Part shown: positions 1 through 7,968 of the stretch, piece by piece
How positions within the stretch are numbered: the stretch's first letter is position 1
How the letters are laid out: each line of letters starts with the position of its first letter
Assembly: GCA_038849555.1 (NCBI GenBank)
Contig: JAWCMT010000032.1
Location: forward strand, 1-17,653
Direction of reading: 5' to 3'
From: JAOAIV01 sp038849555
GTDB lineage: Archaea; Thermoproteota; Bathyarchaeia; Bathyarchaeales; Bathycorpusculaceae
DNA: 17,653 bases
Program-made: the position numbers and the translations under genes
Notes under the pieces: model-generated
The model's input: only the letters and a program-made list of their open reading frames with translations
Told to the model about the DNA's origin: nothing
Databases searched by the model: none

Positions 1-534
1 TTCTCAGCAATGCTGTCGCTAATCCAATATGTTGCACCAGAACATGAAGCCGTGCGCGCGGTTGTTTTCTGGCTTATGGGCGGGCTTAATTCTGCAAATT
101 GGGAAAGCGTGCAAATCGTTTTCCCCATAGTTTTAGTTACAATCATTCTAATGGTTTTTCAATCTTGGAATATTAACGTGCTAAGCATGGGTGAAGACGT
201 AGCAACAAGCTTAGGCGTTAACTCTAAACGCGTCCTTGCAATAACCATGGTTCTTGAAACATTGGCAACAGCCACAATAATCGCTTTTACAGGCGTAATC
301 GGTTTTGTCTGCCTAATTTCTCCGCATATCTCACGGATGCTCATAGGAAGTGACCATCGTTTTCTCATACCCTGCAGTGCACTTGTCGGCTCTTGTTTGC
401 TTCTCTGTTCAGATACTGTGGGGCGGCTGGTGATGCAGCCCGCTGAGTTACCAGTTGGCATTGTAACTTCGCTTCTTGGTGTACCGTTTTTCCTTTACAT
501 TTTAGTAAGTAGAAGGAGGCAAAGTTGGCGTTGA
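1..534 (+). CDS. btuC: FecCD/BtuC-family ABC transporter permease, C-terminal part
   Basis: This is the last 177 residues of a membrane permease of the FecCD family, which imports vitamin B12, siderophores or haem; the frame is open to the left edge, so the N-terminal half lies outside. Hydrophobic segments alternate with the family's conserved loops: the GVIGFVCLISPHISR stretch, then GSDHR, and the closing PAELPVGIVTSLLG motif before the last membrane span. It ends with TGA at 532-534 and overlaps the start of the ATPase gene by 10 bases, so the two are translationally coupled. The FecCD family call is secure. The B12 substrate is inferred from the cobN and cbiZ genes downstream; the sequence alone does not exclude a siderophore or cobalt-complex importer. 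The periplasmic-type binding protein (BtuF) would be expected to the left. Confidence 0.9.
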   Translation, partial: FSAMLSLIQYVAPEHEAVRAVVFWLMGGLNSANWESVQIVFPIVLVTIILMVFQSWNINVLSMGEDVATSLGVNSKRVLAITMVLETLATATIIAFTGVIGFVCLISPHISRMLIGSDHRFLIPCSALVGSCLLLCSDTVGRLVMQPAELPVGIVTSLLGVPFFLYILVSRRRQSWR

Positions 535-1366
535 AACTTGTAATAAATAAACTCTGCTTTAACTATGCAAGTATTCCAGTCTTAAAGGACATTGAATTCG
601 CCGTGGAAGCCGGAGAAATTTTAAGTATAGTCGGCCCAAACGGCTCAGGCAAAAGCACTCTTTTAAGATGCATTAACCGAATTCTAAAAACCAGCCAAAA
701 CACCGTGCTAATAGACGGAAAAGACGCAAGCAAACTGAATCTCAAAGAATTATCAAGAATCATGGGTTATGTGCCTCAGGTTTCTACCAGCATGTTCCCA
801 TTCACTGTTTTTGATGTAGTGCTAATGGGTCGAAAACCCTATATCCACTGGAGCTTAAGCGAACGTGACTACGAGATAGTTGCAGAAACCTTGGATTTTT
901 TGGGTATTAAGGAATTAGCTATGCGCCACTTTAATGAGTTAAGCGGTGGAGAGCAACAAAAAGTAATTGTTGCGCGCGCTTTGGCACAGGAGCCGCAGGT
1001 TCTGCTTCTCGACGAACCCACCAGCTCATTGGATATTAAGCATCAACTAGAGATACTGCTCATACTCAAGTGTCTGGCGCAAAGCAAGAATTGCTCTGTA
1101 GTAATGGCTATACACGATTTGAATCTGGCCAGCAGATTTTCAGATAGAATCCTTATGCTCAAAAAAGGCTGCATCTTCGCCGCAGGCACTCCCGAAACCG
1201 TGCTAACAGAAGATAACATTGCCGCAGTCTATGGTGTTAAAGCGCGCGTAANNNNNNNNNNGTAGTGGATAGGCCGCAAATTACGCCCTTGTTGCCCGAG
1301 TCTACAGCCATTAAGCAGTGGAAGATACCGCCCTACGTTACAGCAAAATCAGAGGCGCTTGCATAG
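525..1366 (+). CDS. btuD: Corrinoid-type ABC transporter ATPase (BtuD/FecE family), interrupted by an assembly gap
   Basis: ATPase partner of the upstream FecCD permease. Visible motifs: Walker A GPNGSGKST at residues 37-45, Q-loop Q85, signature LSGGE at 139-143, Walker B LLLDEP ending about 165, and the H-loop histidine at 197. The start is TTG at 525, six bases after a clear GGAGG (515-519). The first 242 codons run to base 1251, where ten N begin. After the gap, the frame starting at 1262 reads VVDRPQITPLLPEST and continues 34 codons to TAG at 1364-1366; a VDGRP-like strand followed by a short tail is the usual end of this family, so I join the two parts. For that, the real gap must be 2 modulo 3 in length, not 10. 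The cobN start follows two bases after this stop. Confidence 0.85.
1252..1261. other. Scaffold gap of 10 N inside btuD
   Basis: Exactly ten unknown bases. The ATPase frames on the two sides do not join across ten bases (727 coding bases lie before the gap), so ten is a placeholder length; the joined gene needs a length of 2 modulo 3. Confidence 0.95.
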
Positions 1367-1368
1367 AC

Positions 1369-4300
1369 ATGGCGAAACTCAAGATAGCCTTTGCCACAAC
1401 AATCCCAACAGACGCCGTGCCCTTCATTTCTGCAGTTAACTCCGTAAATGGCAAGTTAGGCAACGTGGTGGAAGCTCAAATACAAACAGGCGGCGACTTC
1501 AGGGCTTTCAGCAAACTTGACGACTTCATCCAGTTCGCTCAAAAATCCCACGTAACACTCGTCCATCTGATGGGGGACCTCCCAGAATTCGAGCTGCTGG
1601 CTTCGACGCTGAAACGCGCCAGGGTTCCGCTTTTCGTTTCCACCTCATTTTTCGGTCAAAACGCCAAATACCGAAGCTATTCCACTGTCACGCAGGAAGA
1701 TTACAAGCAGATTTTCAAGTACCTTAATTATGGCGGAAAAAAGAACATAGAAAACCTACTACTTTACTTGGCCAACCGCTTCGCCGGCGCCAATTACGAC
1801 GTTAACCCACCGGAGCGCCCACCATGGGAAGGCATCTATCACCCCGACTTCCCGCAGCCACCTACGTTTGAAGAATATGCCTCAAAGAAAATCGTGCCGG
1901 GTAAACCAACAGTAGGGATTTGGTTCCATCAGACGCAATGGCAAGGAGAAAACACCGACTTCGTTAACAAGCTAATCGAAGAAATAGAACGACAAGGCGC
2001 CAATGTGCTTCCAGTGTTCTTCACAGGAGCCAAGAACGAAGCATTAGGAATGAAAGGGCTAGAATGGGTTATTGAAAACTACTTCATGAAGAACGGAAAA
2101 CCCACAGTTGACGTAGTAATCAGCGCATTGGCATTTTCTCTCTCCACTTCCCTGTTTGGCTCCACCGCGATTGATGCCTTAAAAAAGCTGGGCGTACCCA
2201 TAATAAAGGCCATTTTAACCTGCAATACCTACGACGAATGGCGTGAAAGCATGCAAGGCATCGGCCTCATTGATGTGCCTACCAGCGTGGCAATGCCTGA
2301 ATTTGACGGTCTCTTAATCACCGTGCCCATAGCGGCAATGTCTTTCTCACAAACCAGCACGCCAGGAACCATGGTAATTCAGTACGAGCCTATACAGGAG
2401 AGAATTAAGAAAGTAGTTAGTTTAAGCATAAACTGGGCAAAACTGCGGCACATCCCAAACAGCGAAAAGAAAGTAGCGATAATTCTGCACAATTATCCGC
2501 CTAGAAACGACACAATAGGTCATGCTTTCGGGCTTGATGTCCCTGTTTCCGTTCATCGTTTTCTATGCGAACTAAACAAAGCAGGGTACAAACTTGACTT
2601 TATGCCCGAGAATGGGCAGAAACTCATTGAGGCTATAATCGACGGCTTAACTAATGACCGCCGCTGGCTAAGCGCAGAAGAGCTTGCCGAAAGGGCCATC
2701 GCCAAAATTTCCAAGAAGCAGTACCTCACATGGTTTAATGAATTGCCACTTGACGTTCAAGCTAAGATGAGGAAGGATTGGGGCGAACCTCCTGGAAAAC
2801 TTTTCAGCTATAGGGATGAGTTGCTTGTTGCTGGCTTGGTTACCGGTAACGTCTTCATTGGGCTGCAGCCGCCCCGCGGTTTTCTCGAGAACCCCTCCAG
2901 CATCTATCACAGCCCTGACGTTTCAATGCCTCATCATTACTACGCGTATTATCGCTGGATTCGAGACGTATTCAAAGCCAACGTTATCATACATGTGGGC
3001 ACTCATGGCACTTTGGAGTGGTTGCCTGGCAAATCTGTTGGGCTTTCCGCTTCGTGCTTCCCTGACATAGCCATTTCTGACTTGCCAAACATTTACCCCT
3101 ACGTCATTACCAATCCCGGCGAGGGCACTCAGGCAAAACGGCGGAGCTACTGCTGCATTATCGAGTATCTGGTGCCCGTGATGCATAACGCTGACACTTA
3201 CGAAGAACTTGCCAAGTTGGAGGTTCAACTGCAAGAGTATTACCATGTTAAAGTGGCTGATCCAAGCAAGGCGCAGATTTCTCAAAAGCTGATATGGGAA
3301 AACGTGGTTAACGCTAAACTGGATCACGACTTACACGTTACTGAAGATGCAGCGTTCGCCGACTTCGACGCTTTCTTGGAGAAGCTGCATGCTTACATAC
3401 ATGAATTATCGGATGCGCAAATTCGCGATGGCCTACACATTTTCGGCGAGCCTCCAGTAGACTCGCGTCTAGAAGAGTTCCTAGTTACGCTGACAAGGTT
3501 AAACAATGGTTCTGTTCCTTCTTTGCGGCAGTCAATTGCGGCGATGAAGGGCTACGATTACGAGGAGTTGCTGGTGCATCGGGGCAAGCTTAATGCAGAC
3601 GGCCGGACAAACGGCGACGTACTCAGAGAGGTGCATGCGCTCTGTCTAAAGCTAATCCAAGAGTTCCATGCTAAGGGCTTCAAGGAGCAAGATATCGATT
3701 CAGTGATGCAGCAAGTTCTTGGCGGAACTAATCCAAATGTGCGGAGATGCCTCGCTTACATAAGCAGTTTCCTTGTTCCTGCTTTGGCAGCTACTACTGA
3801 CGAGATGGCGAATACGTTGGGTGCTTGTGAAGGCACGTATGTCCCTTCGGGTCCTTCTGGCTCCGTGACAAGGGGTATGGCTGATATTTTGCCTACTGGC
3901 AGGAACTTTTATTCTGTCGACCCCCGCGCCGTGCCTTCACAGGCTTCCTGGCGTGTAGGAGTAGCGCTGGGCAATGCACTTCTTGAGCGGTATTTAAAAG
4001 AAGAAGGGCGCTATCCAGAAAGCGTTGGCATCGTCATCTGGGCTACCGACACGATGAAAACTAAAGGCGATGACATCGCCGAGATTCTTTATTTGATGGG
4101 CGTCAAGCCCGTGTGGGAAGAATCAAGCGGCCGTGTTGTCGGCATTGAAGCCATACCTCTGGAGGAGTTAAAGCGACCCCGCATTGACGTAGTCGTTCGT
4201 ATTAGCGGCCTTTTTAGAGACACATTTCCCAATGTAGTACACATAATCGATGACGCGGTGGCGTTGGTAGCCAGCCTTAAGGAGTCTCCAGAGCAGAACT

Positions 4301-5124
4301 ATATCCTTAAGCATGTGGACAACGAAGTGAAAGAACGAGTGGCGCAAGGCGTTGAGCTTGAAAAAGCCAAGGAAGAGGCTTATTACAGAGTTTTCGGTGA
4401 TCGTCCAGGTGCTTATGGCTGCGGCGTCAGCGAGGCAATAGACGCCAAGAACTGGAAGGATCAGAAAGACTTAAGCGACATATACGTGACTTGGGGCAGT
4501 TATGCCTATAGCAGGAAGGCTTATGGCCGTTTTGTTCCAGAGGAGTTTCAGCGTCGTTTAAGCGGCATTGAAGCGACAGTGAAAAATCAGGATTCACGTG
4601 AATATGACATATTGGATGGAGACGATTGGTATGACGCGCACGGCGGCATGATTAATGCCGTCAGAACTCTCAGAGGGAAGGCGCCTCGGTCATACTGTGG
4701 TGACAGCTCTGACCCTAGCAGAGTTAAAGTTAGAAGCACCGCGGAGGAAACTTGTCATGTCTTCCGTTCGAGGCTTCTTAATCCCAAGTGGATTGAAAGT
4801 ATGATGCGCCATGGCTATGAAGCAGCTGGCGATCTTTCAAGAACATTTGACTTCGTCTTAGGCTGGGATGCCACCGTTGAAGTGGTCGAGGACTGGATGT
4901 ACGAGCAATTGGCTAAGAAGTATGTTTTCGACAAGAAGATGCAGGAATGGCTGAAAGAGGTAAACCCCTATGCTTTGCAGAATATGGTTGAGCGACTGTT
5001 GGAGGCTATCGAGCGTAATCTGTGGCATGCGACAGAAGATATGAAAAGGGAACTGCATAAGTTATACTTGCAGATTGAAGGTTTACTTGAAGGTGCAAAT
5101 GAAAAGAAACAGAAGGTGAAATGA
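1369..5124 (+). CDS. cobN: Cobaltochelatase large subunit, CobN family
   Basis: A 1251-residue protein of the CobN/magnesium-chelatase H family, the subunit that holds the tetrapyrrole while cobalt is inserted in the aerobic-type B12 route. Family landmarks are present: HVGTHGTLEWLPGKSVGL with its first His at residue 542, the following NPGEGTQAKRR, GPSGSVTRGMADILPTGRNFYSVDPRAVPSQ split over two conserved blocks, and the C-terminal DDWYDAHGGM and VLGWDATVEVVEDWMYE blocks. Length fits the family, and no transmembrane or ChlD extension is seen. I choose ATG at 1369: it lies two bases after the btuD stop and is preceded by AGAGG; a longer in-frame GTG at 1318 would overlap the btuD tail and has no ribosome site. 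The AAA+ partner (CobS/CobT or ChlI/ChlD type) is not in this window. Archaeal CobN copies beside BtuCD genes are known, and the metal and in-vivo role are inferred. Confidence 0.92.
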   Translation: MAKLKIAFATTIPTDAVPFISAVNSVNGKLGNVVEAQIQTGGDFRAFSKLDDFIQFAQKSHVTLVHLMGDLPEFELLASTLKRARVPLFVSTSFFGQNAKYRSYSTVTQEDYKQIFKYLNYGGKKNIENLLLYLANRFAGANYDVNPPERPPWEGIYHPDFPQPPTFEEYASKKIVPGKPTVGIWFHQTQWQGENTDFVNKLIEEIERQGANVLPVFFTGAKNEALGMKGLEWVIENYFMKNGKPTVDVVISALAFSLSTSLFGSTAIDALKKLGVPIIKAILTCNTYDEWRESMQGIGLIDVPTSVAMPEFDGLLITVPIAAMSFSQTSTPGTMVIQYEPIQERIKKVVSLSINWAKLRHIPNSEKKVAIILHNYPPRNDTIGHAFGLDVPVSVHRFLCELNKAGYKLDFMPENGQKLIEAIIDGLTNDRRWLSAEELAERAIAKISKKQYLTWFNELPLDVQAKMRKDWGEPPGKLFSYRDELLVAGLVTGNVFIGLQPPRGFLENPSSIYHSPDVSMPHHYYAYYRWIRDVFKANVIIHVGTHGTLEWLPGKSVGLSASCFPDIAISDLPNIYPYVITNPGEGTQAKRRSYCCIIEYLVPVMHNADTYEELAKLEVQLQEYYHVKVADPSKAQISQKLIWENVVNAKLDHDLHVTEDAAFADFDAFLEKLHAYIHELSDAQIRDGLHIFGEPPVDSRLEEFLVTLTRLNNGSVPSLRQSIAAMKGYDYEELLVHRGKLNADGRTNGDVLREVHALCLKLIQEFHAKGFKEQDIDSVMQQVLGGTNPNVRRCLAYISSFLVPALAATTDEMANTLGACEGTYVPSGPSGSVTRGMADILPTGRNFYSVDPRAVPSQASWRVGVALGNALLERYLKEEGRYPESVGIVIWATDTMKTKGDDIAEILYLMGVKPVWEESSGRVVGIEAIPLEELKRPRIDVVVRISGLFRDTFPNVVHIIDDAVALVASLKESPEQNYILKHVDNEVKERVAQGVELEKAKEEAYYRVFGDRPGAYGCGVSEAIDAKNWKDQKDLSDIYVTWGSYAYSRKAYGRFVPEEFQRRLSGIEATVKNQDSREYDILDGDDWYDAHGGMINAVRTLRGKAPRSYCGDSSDPSRVKVRSTAEETCHVFRSRLLNPKWIESMMRHGYEAAGDLSRTFDFVLGWDATVEVVEDWMYEQLAKKYVFDKKMQEWLKEVNPYALQNMVERLLEAIERNLWHATEDMKRELHKLYLQIEGLLEGANEKKQKVK

Positions 5125-5127
5125 AGC

Positions 5128-5862
5128 ATGAAAGAAAGAAAAATCCCTGTTCAGTTACCTGGAGTCGATGTAAAAGTAGTTTACCACAACTACGAAGGCT
5201 TCGATTTAAACACGTTAATCGTCTCCTTCCCGGAGAAGCGCCGAGTTCTTTCCACATTGGACGGCTTTAAACAAGTCAAGTTTGTGGCTAACAATTATAC
5301 GCCGCTTAAGCTGTCAGAGCGAACAATGATGAATTACGAGTTTTTCAGGATGCAGTTGCCGCTTACTCTGGGAATTAAGCCTGAGGATATAGCGCTTATA
5401 AGCACAGGTGTCAACATGGATAACGCTGCTGTTCACGAGAGTTCGTTCCAAGAGTTAAAGGTGTGTTGCATCGCTACTGCAGGCGCTAAAGGTAACGCTT
5501 TAAGAACAGGTGTGGATAAGGCATCTTACTATGAACGCGACGGCAAATTCTTCTACACAAACGGAACAATCAACGTAATTCTTCTCACCAACTCAAGCTT
5601 AAGCGACGGCGCCATGGCACGAGCCATTATAACCGCTACGGAAGCAAAAACCGCGGCACTTCAAGACTTAAACGTCAGAAGCACCTTTGCGCCTAAACAT
5701 CAAGCAACTGGCACAGGCACCGACAACGTAATTGTCGTCTCTGGAACAGAAGGCAAACCTTTGCAGACAACTAGTGGACATGTTAAGATAGGTGAATTAA
5801 TGGGTTTCTCGACAAAAAATGCAGTAACGGAAGCTTTGAAAAAGAATGATGGTCTGCGCTAA
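5128..5862 (+). CDS. cbiZ: Adenosylcobinamide amidohydrolase CbiZ
   Basis: A 244-residue protein matching CbiZ, the archaeal enzyme that cuts the aminopropanol side arm of adenosylcobinamide to give adenosylcobyric acid, so that scavenged incomplete corrinoids can re-enter B12 synthesis. Seen: a central ISTGVNMDNA block (91-100), TAGAKGNALRTG (117-128), and the diagnostic ATGTGTDNVIVVSG block (193-206), followed by GHVKIGELMG. ATG at 5128 lies three bases after the cobN stop, with GGTGA (5115-5119) at good spacing, so it is cotranscribed and coupled with cobN. The neighbours, an importer and a chelatase, fit corrinoid salvage or remodelling. Single-domain form; some CbiZ proteins are fused to other domains, but not this one. 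Confidence 0.92.
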   Translation: MKERKIPVQLPGVDVKVVYHNYEGFDLNTLIVSFPEKRRVLSTLDGFKQVKFVANNYTPLKLSERTMMNYEFFRMQLPLTLGIKPEDIALISTGVNMDNAAVHESSFQELKVCCIATAGAKGNALRTGVDKASYYERDGKFFYTNGTINVILLTNSSLSDGAMARAIITATEAKTAALQDLNVRSTFAPKHQATGTGTDNVIVVSGTEGKPLQTTSGHVKIGELMGFSTKNAVTEALKKNDGLR

Positions 5863-5950
5863 ATTATGTGTTGGAGCGTTGGTAACATTAATGAAGAATA
5901 TTTGCATGTACTGTGTGTTTCAAGCAAAATGCTTATTATAGGTGTCAGTT

Positions 5951-6814
5951 TTGGAAGCCTTCATTGAAACTGAAAAGCTCAATAAATGTTACGGTCCCGT
6001 CAAGGCTGTTCAAGATTTAGACATGCAAGTGTGCAAAGGAGAAATCTTCGGTTTTCTCGGCCCAAATGGTGCTGGCAAAACCACCACTATCCGCATTATG
6101 ACGACCCTTACTAAGCCCTCTTCGGGATGTGTGCGGATAAACGGCTTTGATGTCGTTAAGGAGGCTGATAAGGTGAAGAAAGTCATCGGCGTGGTGCAGC
6201 AGCATCTAAGTTTAGACCGTGACTTGACAGTAAAAGAAAACTTGGAGTTTCGCGCTAGAATACATCATTTAAGCTCGGCAGAGCGCAAGAAGCGTATATC
6301 TGAGTTGCTGGACTACGTTGAACTCTCTGACTGCACTGACCGCATGATCCACACTCTTTCTGGTGGTATGCAGAAACGCGCCGCAATAGCCTGCAGTCTG
6401 CTTCATCAGCCCCAAGTGTTATTCCTAGATGAGCCTACCGTGGGCTTGGACGCTCAAGGTCGTAGGCGCTTGTGGGACTTGGTGCGCCGCTTAAACATGG
6501 ACGGCACAACAATCTTTCTAACCACGCATTACATTGAAGAGGCAGAAGCTCTGTGCCACCGTGTGGGCATAATTCATCACGGTCGCTTAATTGCTTTAGA
6601 CACCCCGTCGGCTTTGCGGCAGAAGTTAGGCTCCGTTGCCGTGGAAGCCAATTTGAATAATAAGGAAACACATTACAAGTATTTTGCTGACCGTGCTTCA
6701 GCGACGCGCTATGTGCAGAGTTTACCCGCCACCGCGGGCACCGTCATCATTCGTGATTCAAACTTGGAGGATGTTTTTGTGGAGTTAACCGGCGAAAAGG
6801 TTGGTGAAGCTTAA
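5951..6814 (+). CDS. ABC-2 type exporter ATPase (DrrA/NodI/CcmA-like)
   Basis: ATP-binding subunit of an ABC-2 exporter. The motifs are complete: Walker A GPNGAGKTT near residue 37, Q-loop VVQQHLSLD, signature LSGGMQKRAA, Walker B VLFLDEPTVGLD, and H-loop TTHYIEEAE. The C-terminal ~70 residues, ending in NLEDVFVELTGE, are typical of the DrrA group. Start choice: TTG at 5951 has AGGTG (5940-5944) six bases upstream; an in-frame GTG at 5942 lies inside that ribosome site and is less likely. The permease start follows the stop directly. Substrate cannot be told from sequence: such pairs export drugs, lipids, polysaccharides or lantibiotic-like peptides. It follows cbiZ by 88 bases on the same strand; whether it belongs to the corrinoid operon is unclear. 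Confidence 0.9.
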   Translation: MEAFIETEKLNKCYGPVKAVQDLDMQVCKGEIFGFLGPNGAGKTTTIRIMTTLTKPSSGCVRINGFDVVKEADKVKKVIGVVQQHLSLDRDLTVKENLEFRARIHHLSSAERKKRISELLDYVELSDCTDRMIHTLSGGMQKRAAIACSLLHQPQVLFLDEPTVGLDAQGRRRLWDLVRRLNMDGTTIFLTTHYIEEAEALCHRVGIIHHGRLIALDTPSALRQKLGSVAVEANLNNKETHYKYFADRASATRYVQSLPATAGTVIIRDSNLEDVFVELTGEKVGEA

Positions 6815-7564
6815 ATGCTGCGTTTCTTAAATGACGTATACTCAGTTTTCTGGGTGGATCTACGGAATCTGCGCCACCATTGGCGCTCGACACTTGCTAC
6901 AAGCCTTGTGCAGCCTCTTCTGTATTTGGTAGCTTTCGGCTACGGTTTAGGCAGCAGCATAAGCCTCGAAGGCGTTAGCTACCTCGCGTTTGTGATTCCA
7001 GGAATTGTGGCATTAACAGCCTTTTCCACTAGCTTCAACGGCGCCGCCTCAAAGCTTCAGGTTGACAGGTTCTTCTACAAGAGCTTTGATGAACTGCTTA
7101 TGTCGCCTGTAAGCATCTACTCAATCATCATCGGCAAAGCGCTGATAGGCGTGCTCCGCGGCTTCATAAGCTCCTCGGCGATACTGCTAGTTGGCGTTGC
7201 GCTTTCGCCTAAGCTGATAATTAGTCCCTGGTTGGTGCTGGTTTTACTGGCTTCTTGCTTCGTGTTTGCGCTCTTCGGCGTGCTCGCCGCGCTGGTAATC
7301 AATTCGCATCAGGGCATGAGCACCTTCAGCAACGTAGTTCTGTTACCCATGACTTTCCTGTCAGGCACCTTCTTCTCCTTAACCCAAATTCCAGACGTGG
7401 CAAAAGCGCTACTATATGCTCTGCCGCTTACCCATTCAAGCAGCACATTACGCGCCTTGGCCCTAAATGCGCCCTTCCCATGGTTGTCTTTTTTCATCCT
7501 AATAGGCTTCGGCGCCGCCTTCTTCGTCGGCTGCGTGATAGCTTTAAAGCGCGCTAGCGTATAA
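6815..7564 (+). CDS. ABC-2 type exporter permease (DrrB/NodJ-like)
   Basis: A 249-residue ABC-2 membrane permease, partner of the preceding ATPase. It starts with ATG immediately after that gene's TAA, with GGTGA at 6803-6807, so the two form a coupled pair. About six hydrophobic segments are visible: roughly residues 27-45, 53-75, 100-130, 135-160, 168-200 and 224-245. The loop DRFFYKSFDELLMSPVS and the FLSGTFFSLTQIPDVAKALLY region are the conserved blocks of the ABC2_membrane family (NodJ/YadH branch). It ends TAA at 7562-7564 and is convergent with the tRNA. The exported substrate is unknown. Confidence 0.9.
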   Translation: MLRFLNDVYSVFWVDLRNLRHHWRSTLATSLVQPLLYLVAFGYGLGSSISLEGVSYLAFVIPGIVALTAFSTSFNGAASKLQVDRFFYKSFDELLMSPVSIYSIIIGKALIGVLRGFISSSAILLVGVALSPKLIISPWLVLVLLASCFVFALFGVLAALVINSHQGMSTFSNVVLLPMTFLSGTFFSLTQIPDVAKALLYALPLTHSSSTLRALALNAPFPWLSFFILIGFGAAFFVGCVIALKRASV

Positions 7565-7677
7565 GAAACCAAGCGTCTATATCGTGCCATTCTTCAAAAT
7601 AAACTCTCTTCTATTGCATCCGTTGTTGAAGTAAACTTTGGTCGGGCGGGCAGGATTTGAACCTGCGACAGTCCGGT

Positions 7678-7727
7678 TTCTGCTTGTGTGCCCGGCAGGC
7701 TGGGTGATGCCCACCATGGGTGGACTT
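7678..7727 (-). other. tRNA-Tyr intron at 37/38 (50 bases)
   Basis: This is the usual archaeal intron site, one base after the anticodon. A BHB fold fits: exon CTGT (positions 32-35) pairs with intron GCAG (7683-7680) as the 4-bp central helix. The two 3-base bulges are AG^A (cut between 7728 and 7727) and AA^A (cut between 7678 and 7677). The outer helix is the anticodon stem TCCGG/CCGGA, which is continuous only after the other intron has left. Inside the intron, CCACC-CAT-GGTGG can form a small hairpin. The exact 3' cut could slide by an A without changing the product. Confidence 0.85.
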
Positions 7728-7734
7728 CTACAGC

Positions 7735-7765
7735 GTCTCCGTCAGCCAAGCCCTGTTAGCTGACT
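7735..7765 (-). other. Non-canonical tRNA-Tyr intron at 30/31 (31 bases)
   Basis: A second intron sits in the 5' strand of the anticodon stem. Its ends are fixed by the tRNA fold: TCCG (ends 7766) must join GCTGTAG (starts 7734), and no shift of the cuts gives the same product. The BHB fold is textbook: central helix CTTC (7771-7768) with GGAG (7740-7737), bulges CG^A and AC^G each cut after the second base, and a 9-bp inner helix GTCAGCTAA/TTGGCTGAC (one G-T pair) with loop CAGGGC. Confidence 0.85.
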
Positions 7766-7812
7766 CGGAAGCTCTGCCAGGCTGAGCTACCGCCCGACCA
7801 AAACCATTAGGA

Positions 7813-7823
7813 TAAAATAAAAG
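7813..7823 (-). promoter_or_regulatory. Possible TATA box of the tRNA-Tyr gene
   Basis: The minus-strand stretch TTTTATTTTAT lies about 20-27 bases upstream of the first tRNA base, the usual distance for an archaeal TATA element. It is AT-rich but not a strong consensus. Confidence 0.4.
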
Positions 7824-7921
7824 AATTTATGTGTTTTGGCACTTTCAGAAAAAAGCCTTACTTCCCTATTGCTTAGCTAATCTGTAGTGCGGTTGCATTT
7901 GAAATTCTTTCTTTAGAAATA

Positions 7922-7929
7922 TTTATAAG
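7922..7929 (+). promoter_or_regulatory. TATA box for the secreted caspase-like gene
   Basis: TTTATAAG preceded by purine-rich AGAAATA (BRE-like) is a good archaeal TATA element. A start of transcription about 26 bases on, near 7952, would give a short leader of some 17 bases before ATG 7969, without a clear Shine-Dalgarno sequence. Confidence 0.65.
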
Positions 7930-7968
7930 TTACTTTAACATGCATCTAGTTAATGCTGAGTGCTAGTC

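Larger units (their letters stand above)
7639..7796 (-). tRNA. tRNA-Tyr(GUA) with two introns and an encoded CCA end
   Basis: Read on the minus strand, the mature parts fold into a full tRNA: acceptor CGGGCGG (7796-7790) with CCGCCCG (7649-7643), D arm GCTC/GAGC, anticodon stem TCCGG/CCGGA, loop CTGTAGA, variable loop CTGTC, T arm GCAGG/CCTGC, discriminator A at 7642 and CCA at 7641-7639. The anticodon GTA is at 7731-7729. The C1-G72 pair with A73 and the AGCCTGG D loop are hallmarks of archaeal tRNA-Tyr. A regular anticodon stem appears only when two introns are removed: 7735-7765 (after position 30) and 7678-7727 (after position 37). The mature length is 77 with CCA. Confidence 0.93.

Noticed and set aside
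1318..1368. N-terminal extension of cobN from GTG 1318
   Set aside because: It overlaps the tail of btuD in another frame, lacks a ribosome site, and the MAKLKIAF start at 1369 is the natural beginning of the protein.
2668..3327. Several open frames of 80-134 codons on both strands inside cobN
   Set aside because: They overlap highly conserved CobN coding sequence, have no ribosome sites and read as shadow translations.
7762..7771. Reading the 5' half of the tRNA alone gives a loop with anticodon CAG (Leu)
   Set aside because: That loop leaves an A-C mismatch in the stem, leaves the 3' part unexplained, and Leu tRNAs have a long variable arm. The C1-G72 pair, the AGCCTGG and CTGTC loops and the CTGTAGA loop all indicate tRNA-Tyr.
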